Source: an uncultured Clostridia bacterium (GTDB lineage Bacteria > Bacillota > Clostridia > Oscillospirales > Ruminococcaceae). Taken from it: a stretch of DNA of 7,586 nt. Under the pieces are notes generated by a model that ran no database searches, was not told the origin of the DNA, and saw nothing but the letters and a program-made list of their open reading frames with translations. A program made the position numbers and the translations under genes. The stretch covers positions 1 through 7,586 of the forward strand of contig CAMYUO010000077.1 in assembly GCA_947302065.1 (NCBI GenBank), in the 5' to 3' direction. Shown here piece by piece: positions 1 to 4,703 of the stretch (position 1 is its first letter; each line of letters opens with the position of its first letter).

Positions 1-426
1 GGCGAGCTCCCTGACCTCGGCCTTCAGGTCGGCGACCTGCTTGGTCAGCTTCTCAATCAGGGCGTCCTTCTCGGCGATGGACTTGTCCTTGGCCTCGATG
101 GCGGCGTTGGCTTCCTCGATGCTCTTGCGTGAGGCGTCCACGTCGGCCTGCAGCTGCTCGATGGAACTCTGCTTGCCTTCCATATCAGCCTTCAGGTCGG
201 CAATCTCCTTGTCCTTGTCGGCAATCATCTGCTCGGCATTGTGCAATGTCTCCTGAATCTTACCGATCTCGGCCTGGGCGGGTTCCTCCACCGGCTCCTG
301 TGCGGGCTCGGCTGCGGGCTCTGCGGCTGGCTCTTCAGTTTCTTCCTCAGCTGCTGCGGGCTCCCCTTCGGGCTCCCCAGAGGGTTCTGCGGCAGGCTCG
401 GCGGCTGCGGACAGGCGGATACTCAT
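1..426 (-). CDS. Ala/Glu/Pro-rich coiled-coil protein, N-terminal part (runs off left edge)
   Basis: The minus strand is open across the whole left end, and the reading continues past position 1. Residues about 8-50 (counted from the ATG at 424-426) are a low-complexity run of Glu-Pro-Ala units. Residues 52-142 form a long charged coiled coil with heptad-like spacing and two related segments (ADKDKEIADLKAD and AEKDALIEKLTKQVADLKAE). The lysine codons read are all AAG and alanine is mostly GCC; the first 120 bases are about 63% G+C by hand count. The ATG at 426 has no Shine-Dalgarno sequence, the frame stays open upstream to a stop at 541-543, and its first codons overlap the conserved part of the cyclase fragment on the other strand. 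The true N-terminus is therefore probably missing. Such proteins are often surface or structural spacers; no family can be assigned. Plus-strand frames here read only as antisense low-complexity sequence. Confidence 0.55.
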   Translation of the reverse strand, partial: MSIRLSAAAEPAAEPSGEPEGEPAAAEEETEEPAAEPAAEPAQEPVEEPAQAEIGKIQETLHNAEQMIADKDKEIADLKADMEGKQSSIEQLQADVDASRKSIEEANAAIEAKDKSIAEKDALIEKLTKQVADLKAEVRELA

Positions 427-697
427 TGCGGGAGATGCTGTTGTGACGGCAGATGCGGCGAGGGTATTTGCGGCGGCAAAGGTGCTTTTGCTCGGCAACG
501 AGAGCCAGACGGTCGGTCCGCCCGATGCGCCCAAGGAAGTTCACGACATAATGCTCGGCTCGGGAGCTGTACTGCTCGAGGGCATCGTACTCGGTGGTGT
601 GGCAGACGGAAAGTATCATCTCAGTGCTGCGCCGCTGAACCTCGGCGGCTGCGACGGTGCACCGTGCAGGGCGTACCTTATAGTGAAGAGTGAATAG
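413..697 (+). pseudogene. Cyclase-family (kynurenine formamidase-like) gene, C-terminal fragment
   Basis: The frame starting near AGG 413 reads RRILIAGDAVVTADAARVF, then AAKVLLLGNESQTVGP, a His in KEVHDIMLGSG, and AAPLNLGGCDGAPCRAYLI before the stop at 695-697. This order is the C-terminal third of the metal-dependent cyclase/formamidase family (PF04199): the LLG.ESQTVG stretch, the vH.lLL helix, and the closing PL.l.G.DGaP.RA strand. Family members are normally about 200-220 residues, so roughly the first 120, including the N-terminal HxxxHxDxP-type metal site, are absent. Upstream the frame runs into Gly/Ser/Ala low-complexity sequence that is simply the antisense of the coiled-coil gene. 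A GTG at 443 could act as a start but has no convincing ribosome binding site and falls inside the conserved region. The last residues (VKSE) and the stop come from the repeat that begins at 681. The enzyme cannot be functional as seen. The family call is from memory of the motif. Confidence 0.7.
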
Positions 698-817
698 TTA
701 AGGTATCGCCTGCGGCGATGAATTTCAAATCGTGCGGCAAAGCCGCACACCTTAATTATTCACTTTTCACTTTTCACTATTCACTATTTGTTGCTTGTCA
801 GCGCAAAGCGCAGACAA
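681..817. repeat. Composite hairpin repeat (MITE/REP-like)
   Basis: An imperfect inverted repeat frames the element: 683-704 (gtgaagagtgaatagttaag and gt) matches the reverse complement of 749-770 with two mismatches. Between the arms sit two GC-rich hairpins: 705-719 (6-bp stem ATCGCC, loop TGC) and 732-748 (7-bp stem GTGCGGC, loop AAA). A third hairpin lies just outside at 795-817 (stem TTGTC.GCGC, loop AAA, one A-A mismatch). No transposase-like reading frame is present. The structure suggests a small non-autonomous dispersed element inserted at the end of the cyclase gene. Copies elsewhere in the genome cannot be seen from here, so mobility is an inference. Confidence 0.7.
759..786. repeat. 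Four tandem 7-bp units, TTCACTW
   Basis: Positions 759-786 are four back-to-back heptamers: TTCACTT, TTCACTT, TTCACTA, TTCACTA. The left arm of the surrounding element carries two complementary units (TAGTGAA at 681-687 and GAGTGAA at 688-694). Unequal copy number in the two arms suggests slippage within the element. Confidence 0.8.
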
Positions 818-840
818 CTACCGATGTTGTATTAACAGCA

Positions 841-880
841 AAAAGGGACTGCTGCAAATTTACAGCGGTCCCTGATTTTT
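841..880. terminator. Bidirectional intrinsic terminator between convergent genes
   Basis: A 10-bp stem (845-854 with 863-872, GGGACTGCTG against CAGCGGTCCC, one G-T pair) encloses an 8-nt loop. It is followed by a T-rich run at 876-884 on the plus strand and by TTTTT (844-840 region) on the minus strand. It lies directly past the stop of the diguanylate cyclase gene and downstream of the cyclase fragment, so it can end transcripts from both sides. Confidence 0.85.
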
Positions 881-2087
881 ATTTCTGTTCTTTTTTGAGC
901 TGGCGCTTGCGCTCATACATCTTCTTGTCGGCTCTGCCGAATACGGAGAGGTAATCATCGTCTTTTTCCTTGTCAAAGGTGCTCATACCCGTTGCAACGA
1001 CGACATCGCCCTTTTCGAGATTGCGCTCTACCTGAAGGTCAAACTCGGCAAGCAGGTTATCACGGTACTTATAGTCGGTGCCCTGCAGCATCACGACGAA
1101 CTCGTCACCGCCTATGCGGTAAACGGGACTGTGGCAGAATTTGAGGCAGATAAGCCTGCTGCCTGCCTGTATATACTTATCGCCCTCGTCGTGACCGAGA
1201 GTATCGTTGATAGCTTTGAGACCGTTTAAGTCAAACACGACGACGCCGAACTTGTCGATACTTCCCTGTTCGATGTCCTTATTGAGAATCTCGACCTCTT
1301 CGATATAGGAAAGCTTATTCTTGACTCCCGTAAGCGGGTCGGTATAGGCGAGCAGCTTTGCAGAGCCGAGCTCCTGCTTCTGCTCACGCTCACGCTTGAC
1401 GGTATTTTCAAGCTCTTTTTTATACCTGTTCTTTTCGTCCTCAAGCACGAATGCGTGCATTGTGAAAATGAGGACTATGCCCATGGTGACAACTATCATC
1501 GTCAGGGCAACAAAGACGACCTTATGCGAGCTGAGCATACTGTCATACCATTTGGCATCAAAATCGACGCCGACGATAGCTGCGACATCGCCCTTTTTAT
1601 CAAACACGGGACTGTAAGCCGAATAGAAATTTCCCCACTGGTCTTCGTAGGGTTCCTTATCGACGGCGGCTGTGCCCTTGGAGGCTGTCACCAGCGCATC
1701 GGTAGTTTCGATAGCCTTGCCGAACTCGCCCGGGCTGTCGGGGTCGGGGTCGATGAGGAAGCTGAACTTATCATTGTCGTCTGCTCTTATCGCATATATG
1801 TAGTCAAGATTGATACTGCTCTGGAAAGATTGCAGTATGCCGAGCGCTTTGTTATAGCTCTCGGTGCCTTTATCAGCGGCTGTGAGCTTTTCGAGCGCAT
1901 CGCCGTCGAGCTGTGCGGCTGCGGTGTTGGCGACATCGAGCATTCGCTGTTCGACCTGGTCACGCAGTGCATTTTTCGACATTATAACGAGCGTTATGCC
2001 CATACCGATATTACTCAGCAGTATCAGCACGAGCGCAATGATGAAAAAGCGCTTATTTCGTTTTAGCTTGGTGTCGATTTTAGCCAT
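879..2087 (-). CDS. Membrane-bound sensor diguanylate cyclase (Cache-like + GGDEF)
   Basis: This 402-residue protein should make cyclic di-GMP from two GTP at the inner face of the membrane. A basic N-terminus leads into membrane segment 1 (about 14-36), then an extracytoplasmic sensor (about 40-187) with a Cache-like pattern (DYIYAI..., WGNFYSAYSPVFD, IVGVDFD), membrane segment 2 (about 190-213), a charged linker helix (215-245), and a GGDEF domain (about 246-396). The hallmarks are intact: DPLTGVKNK (250-258), FDLNGLKAINDTLGHDEGDKYI (two parts: FDLNGLKAIND and TLGHDEGDKYI, 285-306), RIGGDEF (324-330), and a closing ADKKMYERK. The usual RxxD product-inhibition site before GGDEF is replaced by Phe-Cys-His-Ser, so feedback inhibition through that site is unlikely. 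The ATG at 2087 was chosen because AGAGGTG precedes it by 4 nt; an in-frame ATG at 2162 would lie at the promoter's -10. The gene stands alone, convergent with the cyclase fragment. The ligand is unknown. Confidence 0.93.
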   Translation of the reverse strand: MAKIDTKLKRNKRFFIIALVLILLSNIGMGITLVIMSKNALRDQVEQRMLDVANTAAAQLDGDALEKLTAADKGTESYNKALGILQSFQSSINLDYIYAIRADDNDKFSFLIDPDPDSPGEFGKAIETTDALVTASKGTAAVDKEPYEDQWGNFYSAYSPVFDKKGDVAAIVGVDFDAKWYDSMLSSHKVVFVALTMIVVTMGIVLIFTMHAFVLEDEKNRYKKELENTVKREREQKQELGSAKLLAYTDPLTGVKNKLSYIEEVEILNKDIEQGSIDKFGVVVFDLNGLKAINDTLGHDEGDKYIQAGSRLICLKFCHSPVYRIGGDEFVVMLQGTDYKYRDNLLAEFDLQVERNLEKGDVVVATGMSTFDKEKDDDYLSVFGRADKKMYERKRQLKKEQK

Positions 2088-2117
2088 AATACACCTCTGA
2101 TGATCTATCTGTACAAG

Positions 2118-2140
2118 CGCAGGCGGTGATACCGTCTGCG
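2118..2140 (-). promoter_or_regulatory. Leader hairpin upstream of the diguanylate cyclase
   Basis: A 10-bp inverted repeat (CGCAGGCGGT at 2118-2127, ACCGTCTGCG at 2131-2140) with a 3-nt loop and one mismatch lies in the predicted 5' leader, between the promoter and the ribosome binding site. It has no following T-run, so it is not a terminator. It does not match any riboswitch I recognise. It could stabilise the transcript or be a protein-binding dyad; that is a guess. Confidence 0.5.
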
Positions 2141-2161
2141 GCGTATTGTTATCTATTATCA

Positions 2162-2190
2162 ATTATATCATACTTTTTTGCAAATTACAA
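2162..2190 (-). promoter_or_regulatory. SigA-type promoter of the diguanylate cyclase gene
   Basis: On the minus strand the sequence reads TTGTAA (2190-2185), a 17-nt spacer, then a perfect TATAAT (2167-2162) preceded by TGA, which gives an extended -10. The predicted transcript starts near 2155, giving a leader of about 70 nt before the ATG at 2087. Confidence 0.75.
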
Positions 2191-2242
2191 TATCTTTTTG
2201 AGCAATACTCCTGCATTTATTGCGGTCGGCACACGAAAGCAA

Positions 2243-2277
2243 CAAAAATCCCCGTCCGAAAAGGTTCGGACAGGGAT
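2243..2277 (-). terminator. Intrinsic terminator for the minus-strand operon
   Basis: A stem formed by GTCCGAA (2254-2260) and TTCGGAC (2265-2271), extended by ATCCC/GGGAT across one mismatch, has a 4-nt loop. On the minus strand it is followed by TTTTTG. It lies 7 nt past the stop of the 68-codon remnant, and nothing similar lies directly behind the CMD-cupin gene, so the operon transcript probably runs to this point. Confidence 0.8.
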
Positions 2278-2283
2278 AATGAG

Positions 2284-2490
2284 TTATTTATCCTGCTTTT
2301 TGCTGATAACTGCCAATGCGGCAACGCCGACGAGGACGAGGATACCGTCCTGTTTTGCTATACACGGCACAAGGTTTCCGCATGAATACGATGCTTTTGA
2401 TGTGAGCACGGCAAAGTTGAAGTCGCAGCACACGTTTTTATCAGCATCGTCGAACTTGCCGTTGAGGTCGAGGTCAAGCGTAAAGTTATT
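2284..2490 (-). pseudogene. 3' remnant of a membrane-anchored protein gene
   Basis: Right behind the CMD-cupin gene, in another frame, the minus strand is open for 68 codons after a TGA at 2491-2493. It contains no ATG and no Shine-Dalgarno sequence. It reads NNFTLDLDLNGKFDDADKNV, a stretch with CC, SYSCGNLVPC and further polar residues, and then a hydrophobic C-terminal segment, GILVLVGVAALAVISKKQDK. A membrane span ending in a short Lys-rich tail is typical of the C-terminus of a surface protein. The Asp-rich N-terminal part looks like the end of an extracellular domain; I do not recognise the family. The terminator right behind its stop suits a genuine gene end. The best reading is a tail left after the 5' part was lost. 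It could instead be translated by an unusual start or frameshift, for which there is no direct sign. Confidence 0.5.
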
Positions 2491-3241
2491 TCAGCTTGCC
2501 GTAATCATCGTCCGCAACAGCCTCACACCACTCGGTGCTGCAGTCCTGCCCCGGTATCTCCAGCGCAAGATGTGAAAACCAGCTGTCCTTTGCCGCACCG
2601 TGCCAATGCTTGACATCGGCAGGAATATTGACGATATCGCCCGGGCGAAGTTCCCTCGCCTGCTTTCCGTACTGCTGATAGTAACCGCGTCCGCCGATGC
2701 AGACAAGCATCTGACCGCCGCCGCTTTTTGCGTGGTGGATATGCCAGTTATTGCGGCAGGCAGGCTCGAAGGTCACGTTGTAGGTCGGTATCTGCTCGGT
2801 GCTGACAGGAGCAAGGTAGCTTTGCCCGACAAAGTAATCGCCGTATGGATTCGGCTCGCCTATCGGGAACATTATCTCACTTTGAAATCTGTCCTTATCC
2901 GTCTGCGCACAAGATGCATCGGCATATATCTCTTTTGCGATATTAAACACTGCCCATGCGTGCGGCCAGCCTGCATAGAACGCCGTATGGGTTATCAGTG
3001 CAGCCATTTCTTTCTGCGAAACGCCGTGAGCTCTGGCGTTTTGTATATGATAGCGGATAGAGCTGTCCGTCACGCCCTGCGACATAAGTGCGACCACTGT
3101 TATGATGCACCTTGTTTTCAGGTCGATGCCGGTATTGTTCCAGTTCTCGCCGAAAAGTATATCATCGTTGAAATGTGCAAAGTCGGGAGCAAACTCCCCG
3201 AGGGCATTCCTGCCTGCTGTCTGTACGATCTTTTCAGACAT
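2486..3241 (-). CDS. Carboxymuconolactone decarboxylase-like / cupin fusion protein
   Basis: This 251-residue cytoplasmic protein joins two domains. Residues about 20-107 are a CMD/AhpD-like helical domain (TRCIITVVALMSQGVTDSSI, then EMAALITHTAFYAGWPHAWA), without the CxxC of peroxide-reducing AhpD. Residues about 155-230 are a small cupin barrel with metal-ligand candidates HIHH (167-170) and KHWH (211-214), plus the turn RPGDIVNIPADV. Proteins of this architecture are common in gut anaerobes next to flavoproteins and LysR regulators; their reaction is mostly unproven and the name decarboxylase should not be taken literally. The ATG at 3241 is preferred over an in-frame GTG at 3250, because AAGGAG lies 8 nt before the ATG and the GTG overlaps that site. 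The ribosome binding site lies inside the last codons of the flavoprotein gene (5-nt gap), so translation is likely coupled. It is the last intact gene of the operon. Confidence 0.92.
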   Translation of the reverse strand: MSEKIVQTAGRNALGEFAPDFAHFNDDILFGENWNNTGIDLKTRCIITVVALMSQGVTDSSIRYHIQNARAHGVSQKEMAALITHTAFYAGWPHAWAVFNIAKEIYADASCAQTDKDRFQSEIMFPIGEPNPYGDYFVGQSYLAPVSTEQIPTYNVTFEPACRNNWHIHHAKSGGGQMLVCIGGRGYYQQYGKQARELRPGDIVNIPADVKHWHGAAKDSWFSHLALEIPGQDCSTEWCEAVADDDYGKLK

Positions 3242-3246
3242 TTTTA

Positions 3247-3885
3247 TCACTCCTTGATATTAAGATCTTCTCTGATAAAGTGTGTCGGCTGCCATGGCTC
3301 TTTTTCGGGAAGTCCGTATTGCTGCTTTCCGAGGGCTATGGACTTTATCAGGAACGACATATTCCTTGCAAGATTTCTCATCGTCTGAAGCCCTTCCGCA
3401 TCAAGTGCAGCCTCGCCTGCCTGTCTGCCGTGGACGCTGTTCCAATAGCTGCTCGACGCCACGGGCATACCCGAAATGGTGAAGTATTTATTCAGCTCAT
3501 CGAATGCTGCCGAGCAGCCTCCGCGCCTTGCGACAACGACGCTTGCACCGACTTTCATAGTCTTGTCAAAGTGCGTACTGTAAAAAAGTCTGTCGAGGCA
3601 GGCGACGAGCGTGGCATTCGCAGAGGCGTAATACACGGGAGAGGCGGCGATAAGTCCGTCAGCCTGTTCAAATTTCGCTGCGATCTTATTCACCTCATCG
3701 TCGAACACACAGCGTCCGAGCTGTGCGCATTTTCCGCAGGCGATGCAGCCTCTTATATCCTTGCTGCCGATACAGCATACCTCTGTTTCGATGCCCTCTT
3801 TTTCAAACGTTTTTACAAGCTCGGCAACTGCGAGCGAGGTGTTGCCGTTCGTTCTCGGGCTGCCGTTGAGTATCAGGATCTTCAT
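3247..3885 (-). CDS. NADPH-dependent FMN reductase / iron-sulfur flavoprotein-like
   Basis: This 212-residue flavodoxin-fold protein probably binds FMN and passes electrons from a reduced cofactor to a quinone, electrophile or partner protein. It begins MKILILNGSPRTNGNTSLAV, with the SPRxxGNT phosphate-binding loop at 9-16. A second conserved stretch, ASPVYYASANATLVACLDRL (81-100), is the flavin-ring loop of this family. Between them Cys47, 50, 53 and 59 form C-x2-C-x2-C-x5-C, the compact spacing of archaeal and clostridial iron-sulfur flavoproteins (Isf), which carry a 4Fe-4S cluster. Many relatives have fewer cysteines, so the cluster is probable but not proven. AAGGAG sits 8 nt before the ATG. 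The gene lies 30 nt after the ABM gene and 5 nt before the CMD-cupin gene. The physiological electron acceptor is unknown. Confidence 0.93.
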   Translation of the reverse strand: MKILILNGSPRTNGNTSLAVAELVKTFEKEGIETEVCCIGSKDIRGCIACGKCAQLGRCVFDDEVNKIAAKFEQADGLIAASPVYYASANATLVACLDRLFYSTHFDKTMKVGASVVVARRGGCSAAFDELNKYFTISGMPVASSSYWNSVHGRQAGEAALDAEGLQTMRNLARNMSFLIKSIALGKQQYGLPEKEPWQPTHFIREDLNIKE

Positions 3886-3915
3886 AGCAATTCTCCTTAT
3901 GAGCGTTTATTATTG

Positions 3916-4248
3916 TTATTCTCTTATGAATTTCACATCGCTGTCGGGCATACTGTCCTCATCGCTGCGATACCGCTGCACTGTCATATGCAGATCGTAT
4001 TTGTCACGCAGCTGAGCGATCGTGCGCATCATCGGCGATGCGTGGTGACAGTCTATCGCTGCCTGATCTGTCCATTCGTCTATAAGCAGCACAGTCTCGG
4101 GGTCGTCGAGCGAAACATAATACTCATATCGCAGATTGCCCTGCTCTTTGCGTATAGCGCTGACAGTTCCGCTTGAAGTCATCTCCTCGGCAAATGCTTT
4201 CGCCGAGCCGTTTTTTCCTGTATATCTGAGGTTAACTGTAATGCTCAT
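3916..4248 (-). CDS. Antibiotic biosynthesis monooxygenase (ABM) family protein
   Basis: This 110-residue protein fits one dimeric alpha+beta barrel domain (PF03992), the family of YgiN-type quinol monooxygenases and heme-degrading enzymes. The central signature is clear: EQGNLRYEYYVSLDDPETVL, followed by LIDEWTDQAAIDCHHASPMM (about 36-74), with the conserved EWxxxxAxxxH pattern. The start of the domain is MSITVNLRYTGKNGSAKAFA. The C-terminal 18 residues are acidic and look disordered. YgiN relatives act on quinols without a metal or bound cofactor, but the family is broad and the substrate cannot be read from sequence. The ATG overlaps the stop of the 39-aa membrane peptide (ATGA), and AAGGAG lies 7 nt upstream within that small gene. 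Next to a flavin reductase it may be part of quinone or electrophile handling. Confidence 0.9.
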   Translation of the reverse strand: MSITVNLRYTGKNGSAKAFAEEMTSSGTVSAIRKEQGNLRYEYYVSLDDPETVLLIDEWTDQAAIDCHHASPMMRTIAQLRDKYDLHMTVQRYRSDEDSMPDSDVKFIRE

Positions 4249-4364
4249 TTTCTTTCTCCTTTTCTATGAAATGTAACCAGCCTTGATATGATATATCCCG
4301 CAAACGCCCAGAAGATCAGCATTGAAGCTGCGATAATAGTAAAGAGTACCTTTTTCAGTTTCAT
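4245..4364 (-). CDS. 39-residue single-span membrane peptide
   Basis: A short gene not evident from long reading frames: MKLKKVLFTIIAASM, then LIFWAFAGYIISRLV, then TFHRKGERK and a stop at 4245-4247. A Lys-rich start, about 25 hydrophobic residues (6-30) and a basic tail give one membrane span. It is supported by AGGAGA 7 nt before the ATG and by exact 4-nt ATGA overlaps with both neighbours: its ATG lies over the stop of the 70-aa gene, and its TGA over the ATG of the ABM gene. This spacing is hard to get by chance and indicates a translated, coupled gene. There is no Cys for a lipoprotein and no recognisable family. A role in placing the operon's proteins at the membrane, or in a membrane redox step, is possible but unsupported. 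Confidence 0.75.
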   Translation of the reverse strand: MKLKKVLFTIIAASMLIFWAFAGYIISRLVTFHRKGERK

Positions 4365-4573
4365 TTCGTTCTCTCCTGTTTGTTCATCGTGTAAACGAGA
4401 TAGTCAAGGCAGTCGATGTTCTTCTCCTTTGCGTGTATCTCGCCCAGCAGTTCTTTGCGGTGCTGTGCCAGCAGCTTTTCGCAAGCCTTCTTATCACAGC
4501 AGCAATCATATTTTTCAATGAACTTATCGTCGCACCCTGCGTCGATAAGGTTGCGTCTTGTTTTCTCGTCCAT
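4361..4573 (-). CDS. Conserved small Cys-rich protein (70 aa), first gene of the operon
   Basis: This 70-residue, mainly helical, charged protein has six cysteines: 14, 24-26, 31 and 55. The core is a C-C-C-D-K-K-A-C cluster followed by LLAQHRKELLGEIHAKEKNI and DCLDYLVYTMNK. From memory, small proteins with this CDKKxCxxLLxxHRxxLL...IDCLDYL layout recur beside LysR regulators and redox genes in Clostridia; their function is undefined. The cysteine spacing could bind a metal or act as a thiol sensor, which is a guess. It starts at ATG 4573 behind AAAGGAAG, and its stop overlaps the next gene's ATG. A promoter facing this way lies 25-53 nt upstream. It is the first gene of a five-gene unit divergent from the LysR regulator. 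Confidence 0.85.
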   Translation of the reverse strand: MDEKTRRNLIDAGCDDKFIEKYDCCCDKKACEKLLAQHRKELLGEIHAKEKNIDCLDYLVYTMNKQERTK

Positions 4574-4597
4574 GCGCTCACTTCCTTTGTTGAGTAT

Positions 4598-4626
4598 ATG
4601 ATACCACGCTTTCGTTCAAATTACAA
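4598..4626 (-). promoter_or_regulatory. Promoter of the five-gene operon
   Basis: On the minus strand: TTGTAA (4626-4621), 17-nt spacer, TATCAT (4603-4598) with an upstream TGG giving an extended -10. The -35 is weak, as expected for an activator-dependent promoter, and an ATATCAAATAT dyad lies 7 nt upstream of it, where a LysR activator would bind. Confidence 0.65.
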
Positions 4627-4632
4627 ATACTT

Positions 4633-4676
4633 ATATCAAATATCTGATTATGCTTGACAGGCATATCAAAATATGC
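4633..4676. promoter_or_regulatory. Probable LysR operator region, two related dyads
   Basis: Two similar sites lie 30 bp apart, about three helical turns: ATATCAAATAT (4633-4643) and GCATATCAAAATATGC (4661-4676), the latter a perfect 6-bp inverted repeat around CAAA. The first is just upstream of the operon's -35; the second fills the spacer between the -35 and -10 of the regulator's own promoter. This suits activation of the operon and repression of the regulator by the same LysR protein. The T-N11-A pattern is not strict, so the assignment is inference from position and symmetry. Confidence 0.5.
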
Positions 4677-4682
4677 TATCAT
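4654..4682 (+). promoter_or_regulatory. Promoter of the LysR-type regulator
   Basis: A perfect TTGACA (4654-4659), a 17-nt spacer and TATCAT (4677-4682), preceded by TGC (extended -10). This is the best promoter in the window. The regulator's ATG at 4704 is only about 15 nt past the expected start of transcription, so the leader is very short. A perfect dyad occupies the spacer. Confidence 0.8.
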
Positions 4683-4703
4683 ACAAAAAAAGGTGGTGTG
4701 GAT

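Noticed and set aside
347..619. 90-codon minus-strand frame across the junction
   Set aside because: It is antisense to the conserved cyclase sequence and becomes Arg-rich and unlike any family.
681..817. CRISPR-like array
   Set aside because: The repeat units are 7 bp, directly adjacent and without spacers; there are no cas-like genes in the window.
2088..2162. 25-residue N-terminal extension of the diguanylate cyclase from an ATG at 2162
   Set aside because: That ATG lies in the -10 element of the promoter, while the ATG at 2087 has a good ribosome binding site and precedes the membrane segment directly.
2600..3388. Long plus-strand open frame opposite the CMD-cupin gene
   Set aside because: It is antisense to a well-supported gene with clear domains, has no ribosome binding site and resembles no family.
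3175..4176. 333-codon plus-strand open frame across the flavoprotein and ABM genes
   Set aside because: It runs antisense across two genes with strong family motifs and their junction; its length reflects the codon bias of the opposite strand.
4650..4703. 18-residue extension of the LysR protein
   Set aside because: It would start upstream of the regulator promoter's -35 element, and LysR proteins conventionally begin at the MDIRxLxYF motif.
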